Source: Pseudomonas sp. sp1636 (GTDB taxonomy: Bacteria; Pseudomonadota; Gammaproteobacteria; Pseudomonadales; Pseudomonadaceae). Taken from it: DNA of 64,000 nucleotides. Location of the stretch: assembly GCF_030376615.1 (NCBI RefSeq), contig NZ_JARRAB010000023.1:1-64000 (forward strand), read 5' to 3'. The notes under the pieces were generated by a model. It was not told where the DNA came from and did no database searches. It saw only the letters and a program-made list of their open reading frames with translations. Below are positions 16,270 to 28,300 of this stretch, piece by piece. The position numbers were made by a program, and so were the translations under genes. Numbering within the stretch: the stretch's first letter is position 1; each line of letters opens with the position of its first letter.

Positions 16270-18726
16270 TCAGGCGGCCGGCTTCTTCACGCGCGGCTTC
16301 TTCTCCTCGGCCGGAGCCACCAACGCTTCGGCCTTCACCTCCTTGTCATCTTCGGCCATGCCGATTTCGGCGATCTCGCGCAGCCGCTCGACCACCCGCG
16401 CATTGACGCTGTCGGGCGGAAACTGGCCTTCGGCGTTCGGCGTGCCGGCATCTTCGCCGACCAGCAGGCTCAGCGCCTCGTCGACCTGGCGCACCGCGTA
16501 GATATGGAACTGGCCGGCGCGCACCGCTTGCAGCACGCGCTCATCGAGCATCAGGGTGGCAATGTTGGAGTGCGGAATGATCGCGCCCTGCTCGCCCGTC
16601 AGGCCGCGGGCCTCGCACAGCCGGAAGAAGCCTTCGATCTTCTCGTTGGCGCCGCCGACCGCCTGCACCTCGCCGAACTGATTGATCGAACCGGTGATGG
16701 CGAAACACTGCTTGAGCGGGCGCCGCGACAACGCCGAGATCAGGGTGCAGACCTCGCCCAGCGAGGCACTGTCGCCGTCGACATAGCCATAGGACTGCTC
16801 CAGGGCGATGCTCGCGGAAATCTCCAGGGGAAACTCCTGGGCATAGCGGCTGCCCAGGTAACCGGTGAGGATCATCACGCCCTTGGAGTGGATCGGCTGG
16901 CCGAGGTTGACCTCGCGTTCGATGTCGACGATGCCCGAACCGCCCGGGTAGACGGTGGCGGAAATCCGCGCCGGCACGCCGAAGGCCGAGTCGCCGACTT
17001 CCAGCACGGTCAAGCCATTGCACTTGCCGACCGCCGCACCGGCGGTGTCGATCAGGATGATCCCCGCCAGCATGTCGTCGATGATTCGCGCCGAAACCCG
17101 CCCGGTGCGGGTGGCCTTGGCTTTCAGCGCGCGTTCGATATGGCCGACGTCGGTCAGCGTCTCATTGGCCAGTTGGCGGATGAAATCGGCCTCGCTGACC
17201 AGCTGGAACAAATCGCCGATGCGTGCCGACAAGCGCCCCTGGTGCTCGGCCAGGCGCGCACTGAAGGTCGCCAGGCGCGCCACCGCCGCCGCGGTCAGCG
17301 GCGCCATGCCCTCTTCCATGGTGCGGGTCTTCATCAATTGGGCGAACTGTTCCAGGCTTTCGTCGCCGAGGGGAATGTCCTCGTCGAAGTCGACCAGCAC
17401 GCGAAACATTTCCTGGAAGTCCGGATCATGATCCTGCAACGCGTAATACAACTGGCGCGCGCCGATGATAACCACCTTGACCTGCAAGGGAATCACCTGC
17501 GGGCTGAGGGTCACGGTGGCGATGCGACCGAGGTCGCCGAGCGGCGACTCCATCTTCAGCTGGCGCGAATGCAGGGCGCGCTTGAGCGCATCCCAGACGA
17601 ACGGCTCGCCGAGCATCTTCTCCGCTTCGAGAATCAGGAAACCGCCGTTGGCCCGGTGCAAGGCGCCGGGGCGCAGCTGTCGGTAGCTGGTGTAGAGCGC
17701 GCCCTGGTCGGCGTTGTATTCGATACGCCCGAACAGGTTGTCGTAGGTCGGGTGTGGCTCGAACACCACCGGCGCGCCGCCATGCGCATGATGGCCAACC
17801 ACCAGACTCGGGCAGTACTGCTCCTCGAGCAGCTTGCGGGTCTGCACATCGGCTTTTTCCACCTCGACCAATTGGTCGACCACGGTTTTCAGCAGGTTGA
17901 CCTGCACCGCCTGCAGATAGCCACAGACACCGGCATTTTCCGCATACTGCTCCGACAACGGCGCCAGCAGCGGCTGCAGCGCCACTGTGATGGTTTCTTC
18001 ATTGAGTTGGCGCAGCTGGTTGCTCGACTCGCGCTTCCACTGCGGCAGGCTGGCCAGCTCTTCGTTGAGCCGCTCTTCCAGGGTCGAGATGTCGACATGG
18101 AAGCGCTCACGCTCGGCTTCCGGCAACTGGGCGAACTCGGCCTCGTCCAGCGCCTTGCCCTCGAGCATCGGGGTGAAGGCGATATTGCTGCTGTCGCGGT
18201 ACAACGCCACGTTCTTTTCCAGGGACAGCTTCTCGATCACATCGAGCGCCTGGTCGTAGCGCTTGTTGAACGCGCGATCGATGGCGCTTTTCTTCTGCTG
18301 GTAGGACGGGTGCTCGAATACCGCCGGAAAGGTCGCCAGCAGGTTGTCGATCAGCTGGTTGATGTCGGCGATGAAGGCTCCGGCACTGCCCGCCGCCAGC
18401 TCCAGCGCACGCGGCTCGCGCGGTTCGTCGAAGTGATTGACATAGACCTGATCCGCCGGGGTCGCCAGGCGTTTGGCTTCGGCTTTCAGGTAACGGTTGA
18501 CGAAAGAGAAACGCCCGGTGCCGGGCTCGCCCATGACGAATACGTTGTACCCAGGACGCGGCATGGCCACGCCGAACTGCAGGGCCTCGACCGCGCGCTC
18601 CTGGCCGAGCACGCCACGAAAAGGCTCCAGGTCATCGGTGCTGGTGAAGTTGAACTGCGCGGGCGAGAACGGACGGGTAAGTGCTTCAGGTGCCAGCCGC
18701 AAATGGGCTGCAACGGAGTCTGGCAT
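16270..18726 (-). CDS. Lon-like ATP-dependent protease (YcbZ/LonB-type)
   Basis: An 818-residue AAA+ serine protease. The N-terminal region holds a P-loop variant VFVMGEPGTGR (about residues 60-70) and a later FLILEAEKMLGEPFVWDALK Walker-B-like block. The C-terminal Lon protease domain has the catalytic Ser-Lys dyad: serine in GDSASLGE (about 655) and lysine in GGANEKIEGFF (about 697). This domain order matches the YcbZ/PA4576 group rather than classical Lon, and the N-terminal Lon substrate domain is absent. The C terminus is Lys/Glu/Ala rich (EEKKPRVKKPAA). Substrates are unknown. The position is conserved. Confidence 0.9.
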   Translation of the reverse strand: MPDSVAAHLRLAPEALTRPFSPAQFNFTSTDDLEPFRGVLGQERAVEALQFGVAMPRPGYNVFVMGEPGTGRFSFVNRYLKAEAKRLATPADQVYVNHFDEPREPRALELAAGSAGAFIADINQLIDNLLATFPAVFEHPSYQQKKSAIDRAFNKRYDQALDVIEKLSLEKNVALYRDSSNIAFTPMLEGKALDEAEFAQLPEAERERFHVDISTLEERLNEELASLPQWKRESSNQLRQLNEETITVALQPLLAPLSEQYAENAGVCGYLQAVQVNLLKTVVDQLVEVEKADVQTRKLLEEQYCPSLVVGHHAHGGAPVVFEPHPTYDNLFGRIEYNADQGALYTSYRQLRPGALHRANGGFLILEAEKMLGEPFVWDALKRALHSRQLKMESPLGDLGRIATVTLSPQVIPLQVKVVIIGARQLYYALQDHDPDFQEMFRVLVDFDEDIPLGDESLEQFAQLMKTRTMEEGMAPLTAAAVARLATFSARLAEHQGRLSARIGDLFQLVSEADFIRQLANETLTDVGHIERALKAKATRTGRVSARIIDDMLAGIILIDTAGAAVGKCNGLTVLEVGDSAFGVPARISATVYPGGSGIVDIEREVNLGQPIHSKGVMILTGYLGSRYAQEFPLEISASIALEQSYGYVDGDSASLGEVCTLISALSRRPLKQCFAITGSINQFGEVQAVGGANEKIEGFFRLCEARGLTGEQGAIIPHSNIATLMLDERVLQAVRAGQFHIYAVRQVDEALSLLVGEDAGTPNAEGQFPPDSVNARVVERLREIAEIGMAEDDKEVKAEALVAPAEEKKPRVKKPAA

Positions 18727-18867
18727 TGGAAATCCTTGAACGGGGTGGGGGCTGTTGCCATTTCATCGCGACCGCGCTGAAACGGCAACAGACCTAGGGA
18801 AATCATGGCCGCATCGGCCGTCATCCACAAGCCGTATGGTTGATCCCGTGCACGCGGCAAGCGCTCA

Positions 18868-18885
18868 GAGGTTGTGAAAATATCG
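18868..18885. repeat. possible mobile-element end remnant
   Basis: GAGGTTGTGAAAATATCG resembles GAGGCTGTGAAAACACCC at 39441 and the GCCGTTGAAAAATG at 36705. Such sequences occur at ends of some Pseudomonas insertion sequences. No transposase is present, so these may be decayed ends or chance. Confidence 0.25.
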
Positions 18886-18946
18886 AGCGTCGTCGCGAGG
18901 CTGTCTCCAAGCGTTCGCGGCAAGGCGTGCGTTTTTTCGCCGCCGC

Positions 18947-20495
<1,549 letters not shown>

Positions 20496-20500
<5 letters not shown>

Positions 20501-20551
20501 AACGACTCCATTCTAGTCATAGTGACAAGAAAAAACCCTAGTCACTATGAC
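20496..20551 (+). promoter_or_regulatory. three NorR-type binding sites
   Basis: GTCATAACGAC (20496-20506, over the norR start codon), GTCATAGTGAC (20516-20526) and GTCACTATGAC (20541-20551) all fit the NorR site GT-N7-AC; the last two are perfect GTCA-N3-TGAC palindromes. Centres are 20 and 25 bases apart. Three such sites precede norV in E. coli. Confidence 0.75.
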
Positions 20552-20593
20552 CCACTAAAATCATATGTATTTGATTTATTTGAATATTTTTTA

Positions 20594-20609
20594 TGGCACG
20601 GAAAATGAC
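20594..20609 (+). promoter_or_regulatory. sigma-54-like -24/-12 promoter
   Basis: TGGCACGGAAAATGAC aligns with TGGCACG-N4-TTGCW, with GG at -24 and GA in place of GC at -12, at the right spacing. It lies 43 bases past the last NorR-type site and about 40 bases before the glycine-zipper start. Confidence 0.6.
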
Positions 20610-20650
20610 TATACCAAGGTGTCGATAAACTATCACGCAAGGTAAAAACC

Positions 20651-21004
20651 ATGAAACGACTCTCCGCACTGACTCTCGGCCTGTTGCTGCTCGGCGCTCA
20701 ATCGGCCTTCGCCATCGAAGTAGTCGCCGAACAACCCGACCATACCGCCGGCAAGGTGTTCGGCGGCCTGGGTGGGGTCATTCTCGGCGGCGCCGCTGGC
20801 GGCCCCATCGGCGCACTGGCCGGTGCCGCCCTGGGAGCCTGGAGCGGCTCGGGCGCCCAGAACGTGCTGGGACTCAGCGACACGGCGTACCTGGTCAAGA
20901 CCGACGACGGCACGCAACGCGTCGTGCGCTCGCCTAACGCACGCTTCAAGGCCGGCGAGTTGGTGAGCATCCGCGGCAACCGGCTCGCCCGGCCCGAACA
21001 CTAA
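20651..21004 (+). CDS. exported glycine-zipper protein, probable NorR target
   Basis: A 117-residue protein with a clear Sec signal peptide (MKRLSALTLGLLLLGAQSAFA, cleaved after AFA in the usual A-x-A form). The mature part begins with a short Glu/Val segment, then a glycine-zipper membrane stretch with many Gly/Ala (GGLGGVILGG, GGPIGALAGAALGA, about residues 38-66). A soluble tail follows (TAYLVKTDDGTQRVVRS, ARFKAGELVSIRGNRL), reminiscent of the basic/beta tail of SlyB-type proteins. There is no lipobox, so it is not a SlyB-like lipoprotein. Upstream sites suggest NO-induced, sigma-54-dependent expression. Function unknown; an envelope role under nitrosative stress is an inference. Confidence 0.82.
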   Translation: MKRLSALTLGLLLLGAQSAFAIEVVAEQPDHTAGKVFGGLGGVILGGAAGGPIGALAGAALGAWSGSGAQNVLGLSDTAYLVKTDDGTQRVVRSPNARFKAGELVSIRGNRLARPEH

Positions 21005-21438
21005 CCGCTCCCGCACCCGCACCCGAGTGGGGCGCCGGCTAGCGCCCCACTCCACAGGATCGCTCACGAAGGCACACGTCTACCCGCCCCGCGCCCCGTG
21101 AAACACCACGGTGCGTGATGCGCTCCGGTTTTTTTGGTGGCAAAGGCCCGCTCCGCCATGGTCCGCTCCACCATGGCCTGCTCCGCTACGGCCTACTCCG
21201 GTTCCCGTGCATGCACGGTTTTCACCAATACCCACACCTGGTCGTGTGGGTTTTTTTTATGGCGATGCCTCAGATGTGCAGTAATGCCTTTGCCGGAACG
21301 GGTTTATCCGCGAAAAGCGCCTCAACACCTGCGAAGTTCGTGGCTGAAGCCGCTACAGGCTGCGACCGGACTCAAGCCATAACGGGACATCGCCGTTGCG
21401 GAACCATGCCCCGCTTATGGCTTGCAGGGGGCGGAGCT
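21005..21438. other. 434-base spacer with stem-loops and possible small RNA
   Basis: No convincing gene. It holds a perfect 11-base stem (GAGTGGGGCGC, 21025-21035, with GCGCCCCACTC, 21042-21052) without a T-run, a short CCGTG/CACGG hairpin near 21096-21111, three to four imperfect tandem units containing GCTCC-CCATGG at 21144-21205, and a strong Rho-independent terminator at 21230-21258. The terminator lies about 225 bases after the glycine-zipper stop, so it may end a separate small RNA. Confidence 0.5.
21230..21258 (+). terminator. Rho-independent terminator (possible sRNA end)
   Basis: ACCCACAC / GTGTGGGT stem, six-base loop CTGGTC, then eight T. Nothing recognisable as a gene ends just before it on the plus strand. 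Confidence 0.85.
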
Positions 21439-21759
21439 TTATCGCAGGTCGGCACAGCGCAGGCAGTACTCGGTGGCCGGCAACACCTGCAACCGCGCCG
21501 GCTCGATCGGCTCGCCACAACGCAGGCAGTCGCCATAGGTGCCTTCGGCCAACCGCAGCTTGGCCATGCCCACCTGACGCATGCCCGCTTCAGCCTCGGC
21601 CTGCAGGGCTTCCAGCACCTCATCGTTTTGCCGTTGCAGGGCCTGTTCGGCAAAGTCCGGCGAGTGGCTGCGGGCCAAATCCCGCCGAATCGCACTGGCC
21701 CGCGCACTGTACTCGGCGAACAGGGCATCGAGTGCCACTTGGGGATCGAAAGCAGACAT
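21439..21759 (-). CDS. DksA/TraR-type zinc-finger protein
   Basis: A 106-residue DksA/TraR-family protein. The N-terminal half is a predicted coiled coil (ARASAIRRDLARS, EQALQRQNDEVLEALQAEAEAG), and the C terminus carries the four-cysteine zinc finger CLRCGEPIEPARL plus CLRCADL. The coiled-coil tip lacks the canonical DksA DxxDxA motif, so it is probably a TraR-like paralogue (PA4577 position) rather than DksA itself. Such proteins bind RNA polymerase in the secondary channel; that role is inferred from the family. It is divergent from rtcB. Confidence 0.88.
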   Translation of the reverse strand: MSAFDPQVALDALFAEYSARASAIRRDLARSHSPDFAEQALQRQNDEVLEALQAEAEAGMRQVGMAKLRLAEGTYGDCLRCGEPIEPARLQVLPATEYCLRCADLR

Positions 21760-22066
21760 GGAAGTACTCCTCGGTGGTCAACGACGAAACAACGCGCGGG
21801 CGCCCGACCCGACACGGCAACTCTCGGGGGCACGCGGCAAGGCGTTGCAACTGCCGCCGGCCGACCCGCAATGGCTTGCAACGGTCTATTAAGTGTGGAC
21901 GCTGCCACACAGTCTGCATAACCGCCGGCAAAAACTTGTGCCGGGAGCCTGCGCCTGGATGGCCTGCGCAGATTCCGTTCGTTGGCCGGGCCGGCGAATG
22001 GGCGCATGCTTAAATCAGCCGCACGCAATTCAGCGCCAGAGCAGAGGGGCAAGGCCCGTGAATCCC
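21760..22066. other. divergent spacer dksA-like/rtcB with dyad
   Basis: No gene seen. Contains the perfect inverted repeat GTGTGG-ACGCTG-CCACAC at 21893-21910, of operator size, with A/T-rich sequences on both sides (TCTATTAA before, CTGCATAACC after) that could be promoter -10 elements. Confidence 0.45.
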
Positions 22067-23287
22067 ATGAAACACTCCTCGCCGCAGATTCTCCAGGTCG
22101 CCAACGGCAAGCCGATCAAGCTCTGGATCCAGGGCGTGCCGCTCGAAGCCCAGGCCCGCCAGCAACTGTTCGAGACGGCGCAACTGCCGTTCATCTTCAA
22201 GCACCTGGCGGTGATGCCGGACGCGCACCTGGGCAAGGGCTCGACCATCGGCAGCGTGATTGCCACCGTCGGCGCCATCATCCCGGCCGCCGTGGGCGTG
22301 GACATCGGCTGCGGCATGATCGCCGTGCGCAGCTCGCTGCGCTCCGCCGACCTGCCGGACAACCTGCACGGCCTGCGCAGCGCCATTGAGCAGGCCGTAC
22401 CCCATGGCAAGACCTTCGGCCGGCACGACCAGGGCGCCTGGGAGCGGGTGCCGGGCGCCGCGGAGCAGGCCTGGAAGGCACTGGCCGGGCGCTTCGCGGC
22501 GATCAGCGACAAGTACCCGCGCCTGGAAAAGACCAACAACCGCGTGCACCTGGGCACCCTGGGCGGCGGCAACCATTTCATCGAGGTCTGCCTGGACGAG
22601 CATGAGCGGGTGTGGTTCATGCTGCACAGCGGCTCGCGCGGGGTGGGCAATGCCATCGGCACGCTGTTCATCGAACTGGCCCAGGCCGACATGCGCCAGC
22701 ACCAGGCCAACCTGCCGAACCAGGATCTCGCCTACCTCGAGGAAGGCAGCCGCCACTTCGCCGACTATGTGCAGGCCGTCGGTTGGGCCCAGGACTTCGC
22801 CCGGCAGAACCGCGCACTGATGATGCAGGCGGTGCTCGCCGCGGCGCAGCGGGTACTCGGCAAACCCTTCGTGGCCAGCCTGGAAGCGGTGAATTGCCAC
22901 CACAACTACGTGCAGCGCGAGCGCCACTTCGGCCAGGAGGTGCTGGTCACCCGCAAGGGTGCGTTATCGGCGCGGCAGGGCGAGCTGGGCATCATTCCCG
23001 GCTCCATGGGCGCCAAGAGCTATATCGTCCGCGGCCTGGGCAACCCGCAGGCGTTCTGCTCCTGCAGCCACGGCGCCGGGCGGATCATGAGCCGCACCCA
23101 GGCCAAGAAGAGCTTCACGGTCGCGGATCAGATCCGCGCCACGGCCCATGTCGAATGCCGCAAGGACAAGGCGGTGATCGACGAAATCCCCATGGCCTAC
23201 AAGGACATCGATGCAGTGATGGCCGCCCAGAGCGACTTGGTCGAAGTGCTGCACACCCTGCGCCAGGTGGTCTGCGTCAAGGGCTGA
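22067..23287 (+). CDS. rtcB: RtcB family RNA ligase
   Basis: A 406-residue GTP- and Mn-dependent RNA ligase that joins 2',3'-cyclic phosphate (3'-phosphate) and 5'-OH ends. Metal and active-site marks include MPDAHLGKGSTIGSV, GVDIGCGM (Asp and Cys ligands), LGTLGGGNHFIEV, HSGSRGVG, and SCSHGAGR with the GMP-accepting histidine. The ATG at 22067 gives a usual N terminus (MKHSSPQILQVANGKPI), but a GTG nine bases upstream lies closer to GAGGGG and cannot be excluded. There is no adjacent rtcA or rtcR, so the archive-type sigma-54 RtcR control seen in enterics is not evident here. Confidence 0.94.
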   Translation: MKHSSPQILQVANGKPIKLWIQGVPLEAQARQQLFETAQLPFIFKHLAVMPDAHLGKGSTIGSVIATVGAIIPAAVGVDIGCGMIAVRSSLRSADLPDNLHGLRSAIEQAVPHGKTFGRHDQGAWERVPGAAEQAWKALAGRFAAISDKYPRLEKTNNRVHLGTLGGGNHFIEVCLDEHERVWFMLHSGSRGVGNAIGTLFIELAQADMRQHQANLPNQDLAYLEEGSRHFADYVQAVGWAQDFARQNRALMMQAVLAAAQRVLGKPFVASLEAVNCHHNYVQRERHFGQEVLVTRKGALSARQGELGIIPGSMGAKSYIVRGLGNPQAFCSCSHGAGRIMSRTQAKKSFTVADQIRATAHVECRKDKAVIDEIPMAYKDIDAVMAAQSDLVEVLHTLRQVVCVKG

Positions 23288-23350
23288 GCCAAAGCATCGC
23301 GCCGGGGTCGGCCCTCCCACAAGAGCAGCAGGCAACGCCTGGCAACCATC

Positions 23351-23382
23351 GAAAAAAAACGGAGCCCGAGGGCTCCGTTTCT
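23351..23382 (-). terminator. Rho-independent terminator of ettA
   Basis: ACGGAGCC / GGCTCCGT stem with CGAG loop; on the minus strand it is followed by eight T. On the plus strand only three T follow, so it mainly serves ettA. Confidence 0.88.
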
Positions 23383-23394
23383 GCGGGTCGCGAC

Positions 23395-25062
<1,668 letters not shown>

Positions 25063-25361
25063 GAATAACCTTGGTTCTAAGACAAAAAACTGAAAAATGG
25101 CGACAGCAAGAGCATGGGTGACGGCACCTGCCAGGCGCGGCCCCCGGCCCCGCACTCCTGCGGGTTTGTCGCCCCCTGCTTAGCTGCGCGCGCGTGCGGC
25201 AAAGCTACCGGAATGCGCCGTGCAGGGCAAACGACGCTCGTCGGCGGCACTGGCACTTCAGCACGGTTATGGCATGCTAGCGCCCCCCCGCGCGCCCGAT
25301 TGTTTAGCAGGCATCGGCACGCCCTGCTTTCATCGAGCCGTAACCGCAGGATCGTCATCAA
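25063..25361. other. ettA-morA divergent spacer
   Basis: Just under 300 bases between divergent starts. I see no gene, strong hairpin terminator or recognisable operator. It must hold both promoters but none is clear by eye. Confidence 0.4.
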
Positions 25362-28300
25362 GTGCCGAGCCACACATCACCGTCGTCACCACGCGAATCA
25401 CTGACGCCCCACTGGCGCAGTTCGATCTCGGTAAAGGGCGCCCTGGTCGCACTGGTGCTGGGCATGTTGGCGCTACTGCTGTGGCAGCTGCAGCTGGAGT
25501 CGCGGCAACTGCTGGACAACCAGCGCCAACTCAGCCACCAATTCAATGCCCAACTGGCCAACCAGCTGAGCCTGAGCATGGAGCTGAAGGCCCAGGCCGG
25601 CCTGGCCATGCTGCGACAAAAGATCCCGGCGGCAGCCCCAGGTGAGCATCCCGAGCAGGTTCTAAACGGCCTGCAAAGGGTCTTTAGCAGCCTGCACAGC
25701 CTGGCCTGGCTCGGCCCCCGCGGCGACATCCTGGCCGACAGCCAGCCGCAGACGAATGACGCCCCCCTCCTCGCCAGCCTGACCCAACGCAGTAACGGCT
25801 CGTCTTATCATTATGCGTTCGGCCCCCGCGACGGCGGCCTGGTCTACCTGTTGCTGCGCCAGACCGAGGGCAACAACCCGAGCGGTTACTGGGCCTTGCG
25901 CCTGACCACCCAGGCGCTACGCAGTTGGCTGCACGAACACCATCGGAGCAGCCACCAGTGGCTGTTGGAAGACCGCCTGACCCAGCGAGTACTCGCCGAC
26001 CAGTCCGGCGCCGCGGCCGCCAAGACCATCACCGCCGAAATCCTTGCCCAAAGCATTCTCCTGACACCGCTCAAAGGCAGCGACTGGCAACTGCGTGCCC
26101 TGTTCGACGAACGCCATGCGCGTATCCAGTTATTCCCCATGCTGGGCGGCAAATTCCTGCTGTTCATGCTCTGCTCCGTATTGACCCTGATCGCCCTGTA
26201 CCTTCTGCTGCGCGAGCAGCGCAGCCTGCATGAACTCAATGCGGCCTCACGCCGCTCGCTGCACCAGGCGGCTAGTGCGCTGGGGGCCATCGAGGAACGC
26301 GTACTGCTCACCGACAGCACCGGCCAACTGAGCTACCTCAACCCCCAGGCCGAGGAACTGTTCGGTTTGCGCAGCAAGGACGCGCACCACTGGCACCTGC
26401 TGCAACTGCTGCCACAGCTCGACCCGCGGCAGCTGGACGGCCGCACCGCACACGACGAGCTGGGCGCCGAGCTGCTGGAGATCAAACAGGACGGCATGCT
26501 CCGGCTGTTCGCCATAAGCCGCAGCGAACTCGGCGAACCGGCGCGGCGCCAGGGCTTCGTCTGGGTGCTGCGCGATGTCACCGAGCCGCAGCAGGCCACC
26601 CGCGTCCTGCAGGAAACCCGTCGGCGCTACCAGGACATTTTCGACGGCACCGGCACGGCGCTCTGCGTACTGGATCTGGCCGCCCTGCCGGGTTACCTGC
26701 AACAGCAGCAGGTGCACGACGCTGCGAGCCTGAAGGGCTGGCTGCTCGCCCATCCGCAACGGCATGGCGAACTGCTGCGACTGATACGCTTGACCGAGAC
26801 CAACCAGGTGGCGCGGCGCCTGCTCGACGCCGACTCCACCGAGCAGGCCTGGCAGCACCTGATCGACAGCGGCCCGCTGCAGCCCGAGGATTTCCGCACC
26901 CAGCTGCTCAACGCCCTGCTCGACGGCACCGGCCAGCTCGAACTGGAAAACCAGATCAACACCCCGCAAGGCCACGAACGTCACCTGTGGTTGCTGCTGC
27001 GCCTGCCGGAAAGTGCCCAAGAGCTGAACGCGGTGACCCTGAGCATCAGCGACATCACCAGTCGCAAGCAGATCGAACTGGCGCTGATCGAGCGCGAACG
27101 CTTCTGGTCGGATGTGGTGCGCGCGGTGCCGGACACCCTGTATGTGCGCGACCTGTTGAACCACCGCGAGCTGTTCAGCAACCATCACCTGGGCTTGCAG
27201 CTGGGTTACAGCGCGGCCGAGCTGAACGCGCTGGGCGAAGGTTTCTGGGAGCATATCCTGCACCCCGACGACAGTGACTATTATTGGCGCATCCGTAATC
27301 TGCAGCGGGTCGTCGGCGACGGCATACTGCTCGAGTCACAACTGCGCTGGCGCCATCGCAACGGCACTTGGCGCTGGTTCAGTCTGCGCGAACAGGCGCT
27401 GGCACGCGATACACACGGCCGCGTCAGCCGCCTGATCGGGGTGGCCAAGGACATTACCGAGCAGATCGAAAGCAGCGAATCGCTGCGCAACAACGAGCAG
27501 CGCTACCGGTTACTGGCGGAAAGCACCAGCGATGTGATCTTCTCCACCGGCAGCAACCTGCACCTCAACTACGTCAGCCCCTCGGTGGAAGCGGTGCTCG
27601 GCCATCAACCGGAATGGATCCTGGCCAACAACTTCCACAACCTGGCCGCCAACCCGCAGCAATTGGCCGGTCTGTCGATACTGCTCGACAGGGTGCGCGG
27701 AGCGCTCGGCAGCCCCCTGCGCATGATCGAGCTGCGTGAGCAATTCCAACCGCAACTGTTCATCCTCGACTGCCTACGGGCCGACGGGCGGAAAGTCCCG
27801 ATCGAGCTGCGCCTGGTGCCGATGTGGGATGAAAACAGCCATTTCGAAGGCCTGCTCGGCGTGGGCCGTGACATCAGCCAGCAGCGCCGCTCGGAAAAAG
27901 ACCTGCGCATGGCCGCCACGGTGTTCGAACACTCCACCGCGGCGATCCTGGTGACCGACCCGGCCGGTTATATCGTCCAGGTCAACAAGGCCTTCAGCCG
28001 GGTCAGCGGTTATTCCTCGGCCCAGGTGCTCGACCAGTTGCCCGGCATGCTTACCGCCGACCGCCAGCAGGCCAGCCACCTGCACTATGTGCTCAATCAA
28101 CTCAATCAGCGCGGCAGCTGGGAAGGCGAAATCTGGCTCAAGCGCCGCAACGGCGAAAGCTTCCCGGCCTGGGTCGGGATCACCGCGGTGCAAGATGAAG
28201 AGGGCGACCTGGTCAGCTATGTGTGCTTCTTCAGCGACATCAGCGAGCGCAAGGCCAGCGAACAGCGCATCCATCGCCTGGCCTACTACGACGCCCTGAC

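Noticed and set aside
16504..18780. A 758-codon plus-strand frame opposite the Lon-like protease gene.
   Set aside because: Antisense shadow; composition is rich in Gln/Arg/His as expected from reverse-complement coding, with no family match.
21144..21205. Tandem GCTCC-CCATGG units as replication iterons or a CRISPR array.
   Set aside because: Units are imperfect, about 17 bases, only three to four copies, without unique spacers or a nearby replication gene.
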